Part shown: in pieces, positions 37,901 through 46,800 of the stretch
How positions within the stretch are numbered: the first letter of the stretch is position 1
How the letters are laid out: every line of letters starts with the position of its first letter
Assembly: GCA_910576955.1 (NCBI GenBank)
Contig: CAJTJB010000007.1
Location: 1 to 64,000 of the forward strand
Direction of reading: 5' to 3'
Origin: an uncultured Alphaproteobacteria bacterium
GTDB taxonomy: Bacteria; Pseudomonadota; Alphaproteobacteria; RF32; CAG-239
DNA: 64,000 bases
The notes under the pieces: model-generated
What the model saw: only the letters and a program-made list of their open reading frames with translations
Told to the model about the DNA's origin: nothing
Databases searched by the model: none
Made by a program: the position numbers and the translations under genes

Positions 37901-40042
37901 AAGTTTGCTGAAGAATATCTTGATGCCGAAGAGGAGGCACAAGAGGCAATAGAAGGAAAAAATCAGGAGTATGAAGACTTTATGGTAACGCCATCCGGTG
38001 AAAGCCAACCTTATCAAATGAGAAATGAGCAAAAGAAAGTTTGTTGCAAAAAAGGATTTTTGGGCGTATGCCGTGAAAAGTGTCCCCAGAAAATAGAGAA
38101 AAACAATCTTGAAGCGACCTTTATGACATTTAAGAATATGTTTGCCGATGGCAAAACTTTGCAAGATGTTATGAAAAACGAAGTTAAAAAGGTATTTGGG
38201 CAAGACTTAAACGGATTAGTCTCCGCTCTTCCCGAGGAGATTGTTTATAAAACACCGTGGCTGAACGGCAGGCTGGGCGCAGCCGCCGTAAAAGAGGCGG
38301 TTATCTTAATGGCTGCACAAGAATTAACCTCGAAAATGAACTATGCCGATGCAATAGTTGCGAACGCAGTTGAAAGAGCAAAAACAAAGGTTGATAGTTT
38401 TGCGAAAGACCACAAAATCAATGGTGAAATAAAAGAAGAACCGGATGTGGCATATCTCGAAAAACCGTCTGGCGACCACAAGCAACTGTTAAATGATTTG
38501 CGCTCTATATCTGAAAGCGTTGAAGAATCGCCAAATATATTTGGCATTCCGGAAGATGCAGAATTTTCGGGTATGTTGGAGAAAGAGGACGCCTCCTCCA
38601 CCAGTGTTGAATCGGCAGGACAAATAACCGACAATGCTTTCTTTGCCGGGTTGCCTGCCCGTGGCAATAATTATCGCAATAAAGAGGGTAGCGATAAAAA
38701 TGCCGGACGCGATTATATCGCGCCCAGAGATATGCTCTCAAGCCTGCCGCCGTTGCGTGAAGTCTTTTATTTCAGCTCGGCAGAATATGACGATGTTCCA
38801 CAAGAAAACGGCAAACCTGTCATCACGGAGCTGCTGTTGGGAAAATATTGTGACGAAAATAACAAATGCGAATACGAATATTTGCCGGAGATTTGGCTGC
38901 ATATATTGGCGCGTCCGAACCTGCGTGCGGATAAAAAATATCAGCAAACCTTTATTGAGCGTTCATTTGGCAGAAACAAGCTAAATGAATTGGTAACAAA
39001 TACATTGCCGAATAATGGTATAAAAGACGCCAGAGATGAAGATTATCGAGCCATAATCGGGCGTGCCGGCGTATATCCATGCAGAAAGAGCGGCACAATA
39101 GTCGATATGGGCGGTGGCGATACTGTCAAGAATATGAACTTCAAAACGCGAGCCGGCAAACCGACAGATTTGAAAATCGCGGGTGAATTGCCGGAGTGTC
39201 AGGAAGTTGAGCTCTCCGGTAAGCTGGTAAAACACTTGCTTGCGGATCACGGCATAAAAGACGTCAAAGATAGCGAGCCATATGGCAAAACAAACGAAGA
39301 AATGCATTCCAAACATAGTGAGCTGGGGCAGCTTTTAGCCAAAGACTTAAAATATCGTCCTCTTCAGGAAAATATACAAAAATATTTGATGAATCAGGAT
39401 AAAGAGATAACTCAAAATGATATAAACCGCCAAAAAGCAGAACGAGCCTCATTTAAGCGTAATGTTTTGGGGAGTTTCTTGGATGCTGTAAAAACCGAGC
39501 ATAATGCCTACCAAAATATGAAACAGAGCGAAACAGTAATTCAAGACTCGATGGAAAAGCTTTGTGAACAGCTGAAAAAAATCCATGGCGAAGAGTTCGA
39601 TGTGGAGTTCTGTAAAACGCAAGAATTAGCTGTAACATATAAAGATATGGCATATTATGAATACGACAAAAATGACCGTTTCGGTAAAATACGCTGTTCG
39701 GAGTCTTCATACTATGAGCAGATTTTCTGCGAATTGGATAGGCTGAAAAATGGTTTTGTGAACGATGCTAAAGCGAAATTAGGTAAAATAAAGGCAGAAA
39801 ATAATGCTTATATTAATGAACGTCTGGATAAAATTAACAAATATATCGGTCCGAAAGGAATATTGATTGTTGATAGCAATGAAATTGCGACAATCCGTCC
39901 GGATGCAACTGTGGAAGGATATAAAACAACCGTTGTCGATAATGCAAAAGCAAACCGAGAAGTCTTGCTGGATACGGTAGAGGAAGGCCTGTTATCAATG
40001 GAAAATCAGAGCCAAACCGTAGCCTATTGTCCGGTTTATTAA
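34964..40042 (+). CDS. giant secreted protein, VirB5-like family, 5 of 5
   Basis: This 1692-residue exported protein begins with a signal that can be read two ways: a lipobox ILSAC at about residue 21, or cleavage after AEA before FFWPP. The mature start FFWPPLPGEPVFDAGNNVSKIG echoes the W-P-x-x-D start of its neighbours. The body alternates helical, coiled-coil segments (for example about 770-850 and 930-1020) with Cys-rich patches (around 465-500, 640-720, 860-900 and 1025-1045). No enzyme motif is recognised. It is the largest of the five and ends 12 bases before the first virB8, so it is embedded in the secretion operon. It may be a pilus-tip or surface structure; that is inference. Confidence 0.5.
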   Translation: MAKLSKIAKSLILGTIILSACCQKAEAFFWPPLPGEPVFDAGNNVSKIGGQALKYTHMLKSVLSSGNAEDLLGLKGGILDGPWKSSPKKMDEPGKLKTPGKGAVAGSSFLGIDEESVDEKQFFNAYHTLFFTHDFDAQGIEGASEALLETAYKNKAEEYRQDVAIDTYVTAKLAEDYLTTVDEMLNRLEKCQRQHEYSPDKCKFFGLTMEKSSETAKDSAASDSDENNKAQLAATRNAYIVSVVYDRLLRAIEDLAAMEAIFQSAQQMGIAKPISANEKQSSADEYINTNYRFAYADSQKYISAKGTPIIKFKNRISECDGKSASERCPQINTQKTEVQNIDSMDDLKYLQPIEDKINKAVIVHNLKSTLPQLKSQYRQYLLQKEIRERAQRLVEASENCVVNFLKNYTEEGGATDVEQAWYGGQNFAPMDPNRFDYGKRKGISAELIKDYDSKSTDITIGSNGDCKGFYEANSCPAGYEWNKNECCETDKTLCACEVAMITQEISDSQEENTKITKLDILRDASTGDPADTDNFIEGNKAEKIGQGNRESTEFTWYLGRKALFDIMKRLNLKFKPWNDQKMLQAEYLRNKYRNIGLIILSTDQAVASFKIAKKKAESYVNAEAEQILRNAVNCESTQQAISKANAKYCPGYSKCTVKENDGIITIKRERREIRYKKDGTSYTVTIPVPDKQEPQYVSLGSSCTYTKGGLLTGCVTPGCIVNQYFSTRWQDSDVFYGQAKGAGRIVAVDKLAAVITERTDQEQIVTKLVEEHKDKIKNARTAVKLAIENLTTVNQEIDKATINKNTATTELNKSTQRLNEIKTEIAALKKRKDKIKENEIYSKEDKCTLNIRIGELVNEYDCIDPNDSKKPQYNCADEGCNKLKMCAKKADCSKYLTIWNETNGGMLEKAVKEDGDKLKGLTPNEIETEKAKDKLYISVADAEDKQKYYSEVLTGKRALLGELKNNIEKLKSALQEATEKFAEEYLDAEEEAQEAIEGKNQEYEDFMVTPSGESQPYQMRNEQKKVCCKKGFLGVCREKCPQKIEKNNLEATFMTFKNMFADGKTLQDVMKNEVKKVFGQDLNGLVSALPEEIVYKTPWLNGRLGAAAVKEAVILMAAQELTSKMNYADAIVANAVERAKTKVDSFAKDHKINGEIKEEPDVAYLEKPSGDHKQLLNDLRSISESVEESPNIFGIPEDAEFSGMLEKEDASSTSVESAGQITDNAFFAGLPARGNNYRNKEGSDKNAGRDYIAPRDMLSSLPPLREVFYFSSAEYDDVPQENGKPVITELLLGKYCDENNKCEYEYLPEIWLHILARPNLRADKKYQQTFIERSFGRNKLNELVTNTLPNNGIKDARDEDYRAIIGRAGVYPCRKSGTIVDMGGGDTVKNMNFKTRAGKPTDLKIAGELPECQEVELSGKLVKHLLADHGIKDVKDSEPYGKTNEEMHSKHSELGQLLAKDLKYRPLQENIQKYLMNQDKEITQNDINRQKAERASFKRNVLGSFLDAVKTEHNAYQNMKQSETVIQDSMEKLCEQLKKIHGEEFDVEFCKTQELAVTYKDMAYYEYDKNDRFGKIRCSESSYYEQIFCELDRLKNGFVNDAKAKLGKIKAENNAYINERLDKINKYIGPKGILIVDSNEIATIRPDATVEGYKTTVVDNAKANREVLLDTVEEGLLSMENQSQTVAYCPVY

Positions 40043-40054
40043 AGGTAATAACAA

Positions 40055-40813
40055 ATGGCACAACTGCAAAATCAAAAAATTTTAAGAATAACAGATAAAA
40101 ACCAAGCCCGAAGTGCGCCGGAATTTATTACGGAGGATGTGGTAGAAGTCCGCCGTGCAAAGCTGATATACTATAAGTGGATTAGCCGCTTAATGATGGT
40201 ATTGGCGACCGCAGCGATATTTTATACAATATGCGCAACACTCGCCATCTTAAAACTAGTGCCTGAAATGATAATTGACCCGCAGGTTTTTGTTGAAATT
40301 TCGGATTCGCCGTCTTTGGTTAAACGCGAATACATCGAGCACAAAATGGTTTCTCGCGAAAGAATAATGATAAACTTTATGAAACAATATGTTGAGCTGC
40401 GCAACACATTCATAAAAGACGAGGCGGAAATGCGCAAACGCTGGCTGTGGGGCGGTTTGGTTTCATATTTGTCAACCTATAAAGTATATAAAGATTTTGA
40501 AAAGGAATATCCCAAAGAAACCGAAAAACTTGTTAATGCCAATGCAAGCCGTTCGGTTGAAATCTTGTCCGTAGAGCGTTCGGGCGGTGATAAAAGCTAC
40601 GTTTGGAAAGTCGAATTTAAAACTTATGACTATTCGTATAATGAAAATAAAGTCGGTGTCCGGCAAGATGTTAACCCCAAAATTACCGAACGCTATTGGA
40701 CGGCAAATATTACCTGCCGGATAGATCCGTATCGCCGAACTTCTTACCGCCGGTTGATTAATCCGCTGGGATTTGTGGTCATAAAGTATTTCCAAAGCGA
40801 AATCGAAAATTAA
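40055..40813 (+). CDS. virB8: VirB8-like inner-membrane assembly protein, copy 1
   Basis: VirB8 is a bitopic inner-membrane scaffold of type IV secretion systems. The 252-residue protein has a cytoplasmic N-terminus of about 38 residues, one membrane helix (about 44-66, LMMVLATAAIFYTICATLAIL) and a periplasmic NTF2-like domain. The signature NPLGFVVIKY near the C-terminus is the typical VirB8 ending. The middle also has FMKQYVELRNTFIKDEAEM, closely shared with the second copy at 41162. The DotI/IcmL family has a similar fold. Confidence 0.82.
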   Translation: MAQLQNQKILRITDKNQARSAPEFITEDVVEVRRAKLIYYKWISRLMMVLATAAIFYTICATLAILKLVPEMIIDPQVFVEISDSPSLVKREYIEHKMVSRERIMINFMKQYVELRNTFIKDEAEMRKRWLWGGLVSYLSTYKVYKDFEKEYPKETEKLVNANASRSVEILSVERSGGDKSYVWKVEFKTYDYSYNENKVGVRQDVNPKITERYWTANITCRIDPYRRTSYRRLINPLGFVVIKYFQSEIEN

Positions 40814-40956
40814 AATAATCTTAAATATTTTAGGGCTATAATCAGAATAGTGCAATTTAGCCTGTTGATAAGTCAGGACATTTTGTTTTCTCGTTAGACT
40901 TTTAAAAATAAAAGTTCTAATTATAGAAAAGGATTATTCTAAAAAGAGGGAGAAAT

Positions 40957-41145
40957 ATGTATAAAGCGCTGATTTTGGTTTTTGCCGTCTTAATATTGGC
41001 AGCATGTAATATTTTGGGAAGCTATTATGAACCTGAACCTGTCGGTATCGGTAAAGATATTTACGAGTTAAAATTATCCCCGTGTGCCTGCATAGAGGTT
41101 GAACTGCCCAAAACATTGCCGGACTGGTTTAAGATGGTAAGTTAA
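40957..41145 (+). CDS. small VirB7-like lipoprotein
   Basis: This 62-residue lipoprotein has a short hydrophobic signal and lipobox ILAAC with Cys near residue 17. The mature part has two closely spaced Cys in SPCACIEVE and a tryptophan-rich end. Its position between two virB8 genes and just before virB9 is where VirB7-type lipoproteins usually lie; VirB7 stabilises VirB9 at the outer membrane, sometimes through a disulfide. The preceding 143 bases hold no gene and contain a 7-bp inverted repeat (ACTTTTA/TAAAAGT). AGAGGGAGA precedes the start. Confidence 0.65.
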   Translation: MYKALILVFAVLILAACNILGSYYEPEPVGIGKDIYELKLSPCACIEVELPKTLPDWFKMVS

Positions 41146-41161
41146 TATTCGGGGAAGGCAA

Positions 41162-41917
41162 ATGGCTGAACAAATATCTTCGGATAACACAAAAAAGGTA
41201 TTATTGGAGGGAAACGGCGCAAAAGCCGCCCCCAAACCGCACCCGATTCGCCCGCAGCGAAAAGCGCCGGCAGACGTGGTTGTTGAAAACGCTACCGAAA
41301 AGCGCTACTTGTGGACGGCGCGTGCCTTTGCTATTGTGTTTGCAGTCAGCTTGTGTTGTAATCTGATTCTTACATATGTTATTATAAAAGTGATGCCTTT
41401 ATATCGTGTTGAGCCGTATTTATTCAGCTTTGCGGATAAAGGCGAACAGATATATCATATTGAAGAAGTAAAAAAGATTTATGATTATAAATATCTGACG
41501 GAAATGTTTGTTCGCGAATATATATTGCTGCGCAATACCTTTATAAATGATGAAAAAGAAATGCACGAACGTTGGGACCCGGGCAGCAACCTACAGGAAA
41601 TGTCCAGCCGCGGCGTGTATGATAGTTTTAAAAAAAGATTTGCTGATAAAGCGATGGAGCTGATTCGGCAACATAATCTAACCCGAAACATAAAAATTTC
41701 ATCGGTAACGGAAGTCGGACCGAAAAAAGGCGGTATGGGATGGGAAGTGGAATACCGTGTCGAGGATATGATGCCTGCCAAAGAAACGCCGCAAGTAAGC
41801 GTTTGGGTGGCGAATTTAACGATAAGATATAGAAACAAAACAGTGAGGTTTGGCGAACGACTGAAAAATCCGTTGGGATTCACGGTCGAGGAATACAGTC
41901 AGGTGGAACGAAAGTAA
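41162..41917 (+). CDS. VirB8-like inner-membrane assembly protein, copy 2
   Basis: This is a second VirB8-type protein of 251 residues: a cytoplasmic N-terminus of about 50 residues rich in Lys/Pro, one membrane helix (about 56-78, AFAIVFAVSLCCNLILTYVII) and a periplasmic domain ending in KNPLGFTVEEYSQ. It shares the EYILLRNTFINDEKEMHERW block with copy 1. Duplicated VirB8 is known from rickettsial systems. It may form heteromers with copy 1. Confidence 0.8.
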   Translation: MAEQISSDNTKKVLLEGNGAKAAPKPHPIRPQRKAPADVVVENATEKRYLWTARAFAIVFAVSLCCNLILTYVIIKVMPLYRVEPYLFSFADKGEQIYHIEEVKKIYDYKYLTEMFVREYILLRNTFINDEKEMHERWDPGSNLQEMSSRGVYDSFKKRFADKAMELIRQHNLTRNIKISSVTEVGPKKGGMGWEVEYRVEDMMPAKETPQVSVWVANLTIRYRNKTVRFGERLKNPLGFTVEEYSQVERK

Positions 41918-41932
41918 TTTAAGGTTTGTATC

Positions 41933-43834
41933 ATGAAAAAAGCAATTAGTATATTTTCCGCAATTATCATGTGTCAGTGGGCAGGCGGCGTGTCATATGC
42001 GCAAGTTACCAAAAACTCGCTTGACCAGCATGCCGATCAGGCACAAGGAAATTATGCGGCAACTAATTTAAACTATTTGGGCAGCGGCTCGCTGGGCATG
42101 ATGCAAAGCGCTTGGAAAGATCCGCTCCAGCATATGGGCGAGGGGCAAAGCCGCCCCGGCTACACAAAGTATTATTGGACGCCGGAATTGGTGCTGCCTG
42201 TTCGTGTGCGCGAAGGAATGTACACCTTAATTAACTTTCCGAGCTGGGAGGTTATCGAAAATGTCTATTTGGGGGATGGACAATCATTCACGGCTGAAAT
42301 TCAAGGTCCGTCAAGTTTGATGGTTTATCCCGAAGCGTCACAGTTTGTGGGGGTAGATACCAATATGATAGTTTTCGGGCGTTCGGGAAATAAATATGTT
42401 TTCTATGTTCAAAGCGAAACCATCAATACGGATAGAATTACAAACGCTATTATAGATATTGAAGTTGTCAAAAAAAAACAAGGCGTAAATGCGCCGGGAG
42501 TTATGGGTGGCGCCGGTGGCGGACATATTAACGCCAACGGCTATGCGCAAGATGGCTCCAGTGCAGATGCCACATTTACCCGTAATCTGCAAAAAGAAGA
42601 CTGGATTGAGAAAATTCCGGTAGATCCGACCAAGTTCCGTTTTGATATAGAGGTTTATGTCCCAAATCCGGATGACATCATAATTGCTCCGGAGCGTGTA
42701 TGGCGTGACAACATATTTACATATATTGATTTAGGCGAAAAAGCGCTGACGGCAGTACAACGCCCGATAGTGACACTGATTGTCGAACGTTCGGAAACGC
42801 CGGTGGGCTTCCGCTCTGCCGGACCAAACAACAGATTGATTATCGTTGAGGGAATGGGCGATATGGTTATGCGCAGCGGCAAGCGGATTGTTTGCCTGAA
42901 ATTGCGCCGCGCCGATTCGGACGGATTGGAAAACACAATATATGCCAAAACAAATGAATGGGATTTGCAAACGGGCTATGCGTCAAATCCGTCATTAGGC
43001 AAAGGGGGAAAAGATTCTGTTGAAAATGTATATGGTCAAGACGCAGAAATGCCTGTTTCGCAAGGACAAAACGCCAAAGGGCAGGGCGCTGAACCGTCGT
43101 TCTTTAATAACAGCAGTTTCTTAAATTCCGGTGTCGGCGAAAACGGCAGCGGAAACGCGAGTGGTGCGGGCAATGCAAATGGGGCTGGCGCATCGGGGTT
43201 GGAGTCCCTGCCAAAGACTAAACCGATTACAGGGCTGCCGCAACAGGGAGGCAATGCCACTCCGTCATCAACGGATAAACTCTCCGGACAATATGATATC
43301 AAAGCCGGACAAGCCGAGATGATTGCCCCTGAATATAACGGGCAGAGTGTTAATGTAGGCGTCACATATCAGCCGGATGCGGCACAAAGCAATATCACAC
43401 CAGAAGAGGCAGCTAAAGCTGCAGCACAGCTTAACGGCAATTCGCAAAATAATTCCAGCCCGGTATTGATTGCGCCCAAAGCGGCTGGGCAGGCTGCAAA
43501 CAGCTTGGTATCTGCGGAAACAGAGGCATTGTTAAAAGAATATCGTAGCGGAAAAGCCTTTGAGCACACAGCGGAAAGCAATATTTCCATAGAACTGGGA
43601 ACAGATGAAAATGTGAATAATCTCGAAAAATTATGGAATGATATTTCAAAACGCTATTCCGCGGCAATCGGTGCATATCATCCGTTTTATTCGGTTGATA
43701 CGGCTGCGGACGGGCAAGGCAAAGAAGTCTTCCATCTGCGCGTCGGACCGATTAAATCTTTGGAAGACGGGGATAATATATGCAGCCAATTAGGTCGAAA
43801 CGGAATCTTTTGTAGTGTGGTAAGGATACAATGA
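41933..43834 (+). CDS. virB9: VirB9/CagX-like outer-membrane complex protein with C-terminal SPOR-like domain
   Basis: The 633-residue exported protein has a signal (cleavage near SYAQVT, residue 22), an N-terminal VirB9 domain (about 60-190) with the VRVREGMYTLINFPSWEVI and FGRSGNKYVFYVQSE blocks, and a C-terminal VirB9/CagX domain at about 243-325 with PERVWRDNIFTYIDLGE and RLIIVEGMGDMVMRSG. A Gly/Asn/Pro-rich linker of about 170 residues follows. The last 75 residues (LEKLWNDISKRY to FCSVVRIQ) fit a SPOR peptidoglycan-binding domain, including HLRVGPIKSLEDGDNICSQL. A SPOR tail on VirB9 is unusual. The stop overlaps the next start (ATGA). Confidence 0.8.
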   Translation: MKKAISIFSAIIMCQWAGGVSYAQVTKNSLDQHADQAQGNYAATNLNYLGSGSLGMMQSAWKDPLQHMGEGQSRPGYTKYYWTPELVLPVRVREGMYTLINFPSWEVIENVYLGDGQSFTAEIQGPSSLMVYPEASQFVGVDTNMIVFGRSGNKYVFYVQSETINTDRITNAIIDIEVVKKKQGVNAPGVMGGAGGGHINANGYAQDGSSADATFTRNLQKEDWIEKIPVDPTKFRFDIEVYVPNPDDIIIAPERVWRDNIFTYIDLGEKALTAVQRPIVTLIVERSETPVGFRSAGPNNRLIIVEGMGDMVMRSGKRIVCLKLRRADSDGLENTIYAKTNEWDLQTGYASNPSLGKGGKDSVENVYGQDAEMPVSQGQNAKGQGAEPSFFNNSSFLNSGVGENGSGNASGAGNANGAGASGLESLPKTKPITGLPQQGGNATPSSTDKLSGQYDIKAGQAEMIAPEYNGQSVNVGVTYQPDAAQSNITPEEAAKAAAQLNGNSQNNSSPVLIAPKAAGQAANSLVSAETEALLKEYRSGKAFEHTAESNISIELGTDENVNNLEKLWNDISKRYSAAIGAYHPFYSVDTAADGQGKEVFHLRVGPIKSLEDGDNICSQLGRNGIFCSVVRIQ

Positions 43835-46800
43835 GCGAAAATACCCGTTTTGAAGAATATGAGCAAAAAACCAGACGAATAATTCTTGTTATCGGAATTA
43901 TCGCCGGTCTGCTTTTTTTGTTCGGGTTAATAATTTTGAGCTCGGATGACGAAACATATAATCCCGAGGAAGAAGCTCCGGAATATAAAGAAAATCAAGA
44001 CGGACTGCCCGATTTGGATAACGGGGAAGACGCCTTGTTTATTGATGTTGAAGAAGAACAGGGCACAGAAAGCAAAAAGCCGATAAAAATTACGCCCGAA
44101 CAAATAAATATGTATAAATTTGTAATCAATGAGGATAAGATAGGTCAGCATATACTGACAATTTCGACGGACGGCAGCGAGAGCATCCATATTGAGCGCG
44201 TTGAGCTGGCAGAAGAAACCGAAGATGGTTTTGAGTTTCGCGACAAGTGTAAAAATCGGGATTTGCGCGGCGAAGAAACCTGTAATGTCGAAATTAGCTG
44301 GGAACCTCATCTTCCGGGAACAGTTCAAAATAATTTCAAAATTATCTGGTACGAAACAAGGTTAGACCGTTCCAATGCCAAGTCAGAGATAGTTCCTATC
44401 AGCGGCAGTGCCGTATTTCCGGAAAATGACGGGCAGCTTTGCGATGGCGCGGGCGCTTGTTCTTTTAGCGGTGATGGTAAAAGCGGTAATCGTCTGGCAA
44501 TAGGTCCGAATGGTGAAATTATCGGCTATATTGATGATGCTGGCAATGTGCACGATAAAGATGGAAACATCATCGGCTATGTTGATGAAAAAAATGGCTT
44601 GGTATATGATAAAGACGGCAATATTATCGGTGTTGCGCAAAATATGCGTCTTGCTTATGATAAAGACGGTAATTTGATAGGGTATGTCCGGACAGATGGT
44701 ACTGTTGTTGATGCTCAAGGCAAAGTAATCGGCAGAGTTTTGCCCGATGGAACGATTGTAAATGATAAGGGAGAAATAATCGGCAGGGCTGTTGATGCGG
44801 GGTATGTGTATGATAAAAACGGCAAAATTATCGGAAGAGTACTGCCGGATGGGCGTGTTGTTGATATAAACGATCCGAACAAAACGATTGGCAGGTTAAA
44901 TGCTAACGGCGAGGTCGTGGATGAAAACGGCAATGTTATCGGATGGGTAACATCTTCAGGTCGAGTCGCATTAGATGAAAACGGCAATGTTTTGGGAATA
45001 GTAATGCCGGATAACAGTGTTGTTGATAAAGACGGCAACATAGTCGGCTATGTCGATGAAGACGGCAACGTCTATAAATTATCAGAAAATAAAATCGGCA
45101 CTAACGGCGATAGCCGCAAACTTGTATATGATAAAGATGGCAAGGCAATAGGCTACATTGATGAAAACGGCAATATCGTAAAGTTTGCCGCCGACGATAA
45201 TAACAAAAATATTATCGGTAAAGCCGGTATGTCGCGCCGTTTGGCATATGATAAAGACGGCAATGTTATCGGCTGGGTAGATAAAGATGGCACAGTGCGC
45301 GATTTTAACGGAAATGTCATCGGCAAGCTGGACAAAGACGGCAATATTATTGATAAAGACGGCAATATTATCGGCAAAGCCGGAGCGTATTCCAAATTGG
45401 CATTGGACGAGAATGGCAATGTTATCGGCTATATTGATGACAAAGGCAATGTTTTTGATGCTAAAGGCAACATTATCGGCTATGTCGATGAAAACGGCAA
45501 TATAATCGGAACGCAGTCTGATTCGGAAGCCTCAAAAAAACGCCGACTGGCAATTGGCAAAGATGGCAAAGTTATTGGTTTTATTGATGAAAACGGCAAT
45601 GTGATAGATTTTGACGGCAACATAATCGGCAAAGTAAATGAAAAAGGCGAAATTGTTGATAAAAATGGTCAGGTAATCGGCAAAGCCGGAGAATATGGCA
45701 CTTTAGCCTACGATAAAAACGGAAATGTCATTGGCTATGTTGACGATAAGGGACGCGTAATCGGCAAAGACGGTAAACTTCTGGGCTATGTGGATAAAAA
45801 TGGAAATATTATAGGAACAGATGGCAAAGTTATTGGCAAAGCCGGTATGTCGCGCCGTTTGGCATATGATAAAGACGGTAATGTTATCGGCTATGTTGAT
45901 CCGGATGGCACGGTACGCGATTTTAAAGGCAATATCATCGGACGCGTTGACGAAAACGGCAATATTGTGGATGCAAAAGGGAATATTATCGGTAAAGTCG
46001 GAGAAATGCGGGAACTCGCCTTAAATGATAAAGGGGAAGTTATCGGCTATATCGACGACAAGGGACGAGTAATAGATGAGAACGGCAATATTATCGGCGT
46101 GGTTGATAAAGATGGCAATATTCGGGCATCATGCGGAAGAATAATCGGTGAAATAGGCAATTATAAGCGCTTGGCATATGATAAAGACGGCAAAGTGCTG
46201 GGTTACATTACCGCAGACGGAATGGTAAAAGGCTTTTCAGATAATCTTTTGGGCAAAATTTTGCCGGATAATAATATAACAGACCGGCAGGGGAGCATTA
46301 TCGGCAAAGCTGGCGAAAGCTGGAAAAAAATGGCTGTAAACAGCGAAGGAACAGCCATCGGCTTTGTGAATGAATACGGCATAGTCGTTGATGAAAAAGG
46401 AAATAAAAAAGGTTTTGTTGACCAAACAGGGCGGGTAATAAACAGTGGAAACACAAAAATCGGTCACAGCTGCATCAAAAGGAGCATCGTAACCGACACA
46501 AACGGTATGGTTGCCGGATATCTTGAAAAAGATGGAAACGTCAAAAACTTCAAAAATAAGCTAATTGGCAAAAAGGAAAATAATAATATAGTCAATACAA
46601 AAGGCGAATTGTTTGGCAAAGTCGGCAAAGTCACAAATTTAGTGCAGCAAAAAAATAATGAGATTATCGGCTATATAGATAATAACGGATATTTGCGCGG
46701 TGATGAAAACGATATTTTGGGCATAATCGATTCTTCAGGTAATATCCTGTCTGTTAAGCGCAATATAATCGGTAACGTCGCAGACGATAATAAAACCATT

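Noticed and set aside
40814..40956. Promoter at the TATAAT near 40835
   Set aside because: No -35 at suitable spacing could be found, and nearby alternatives were equally weak.
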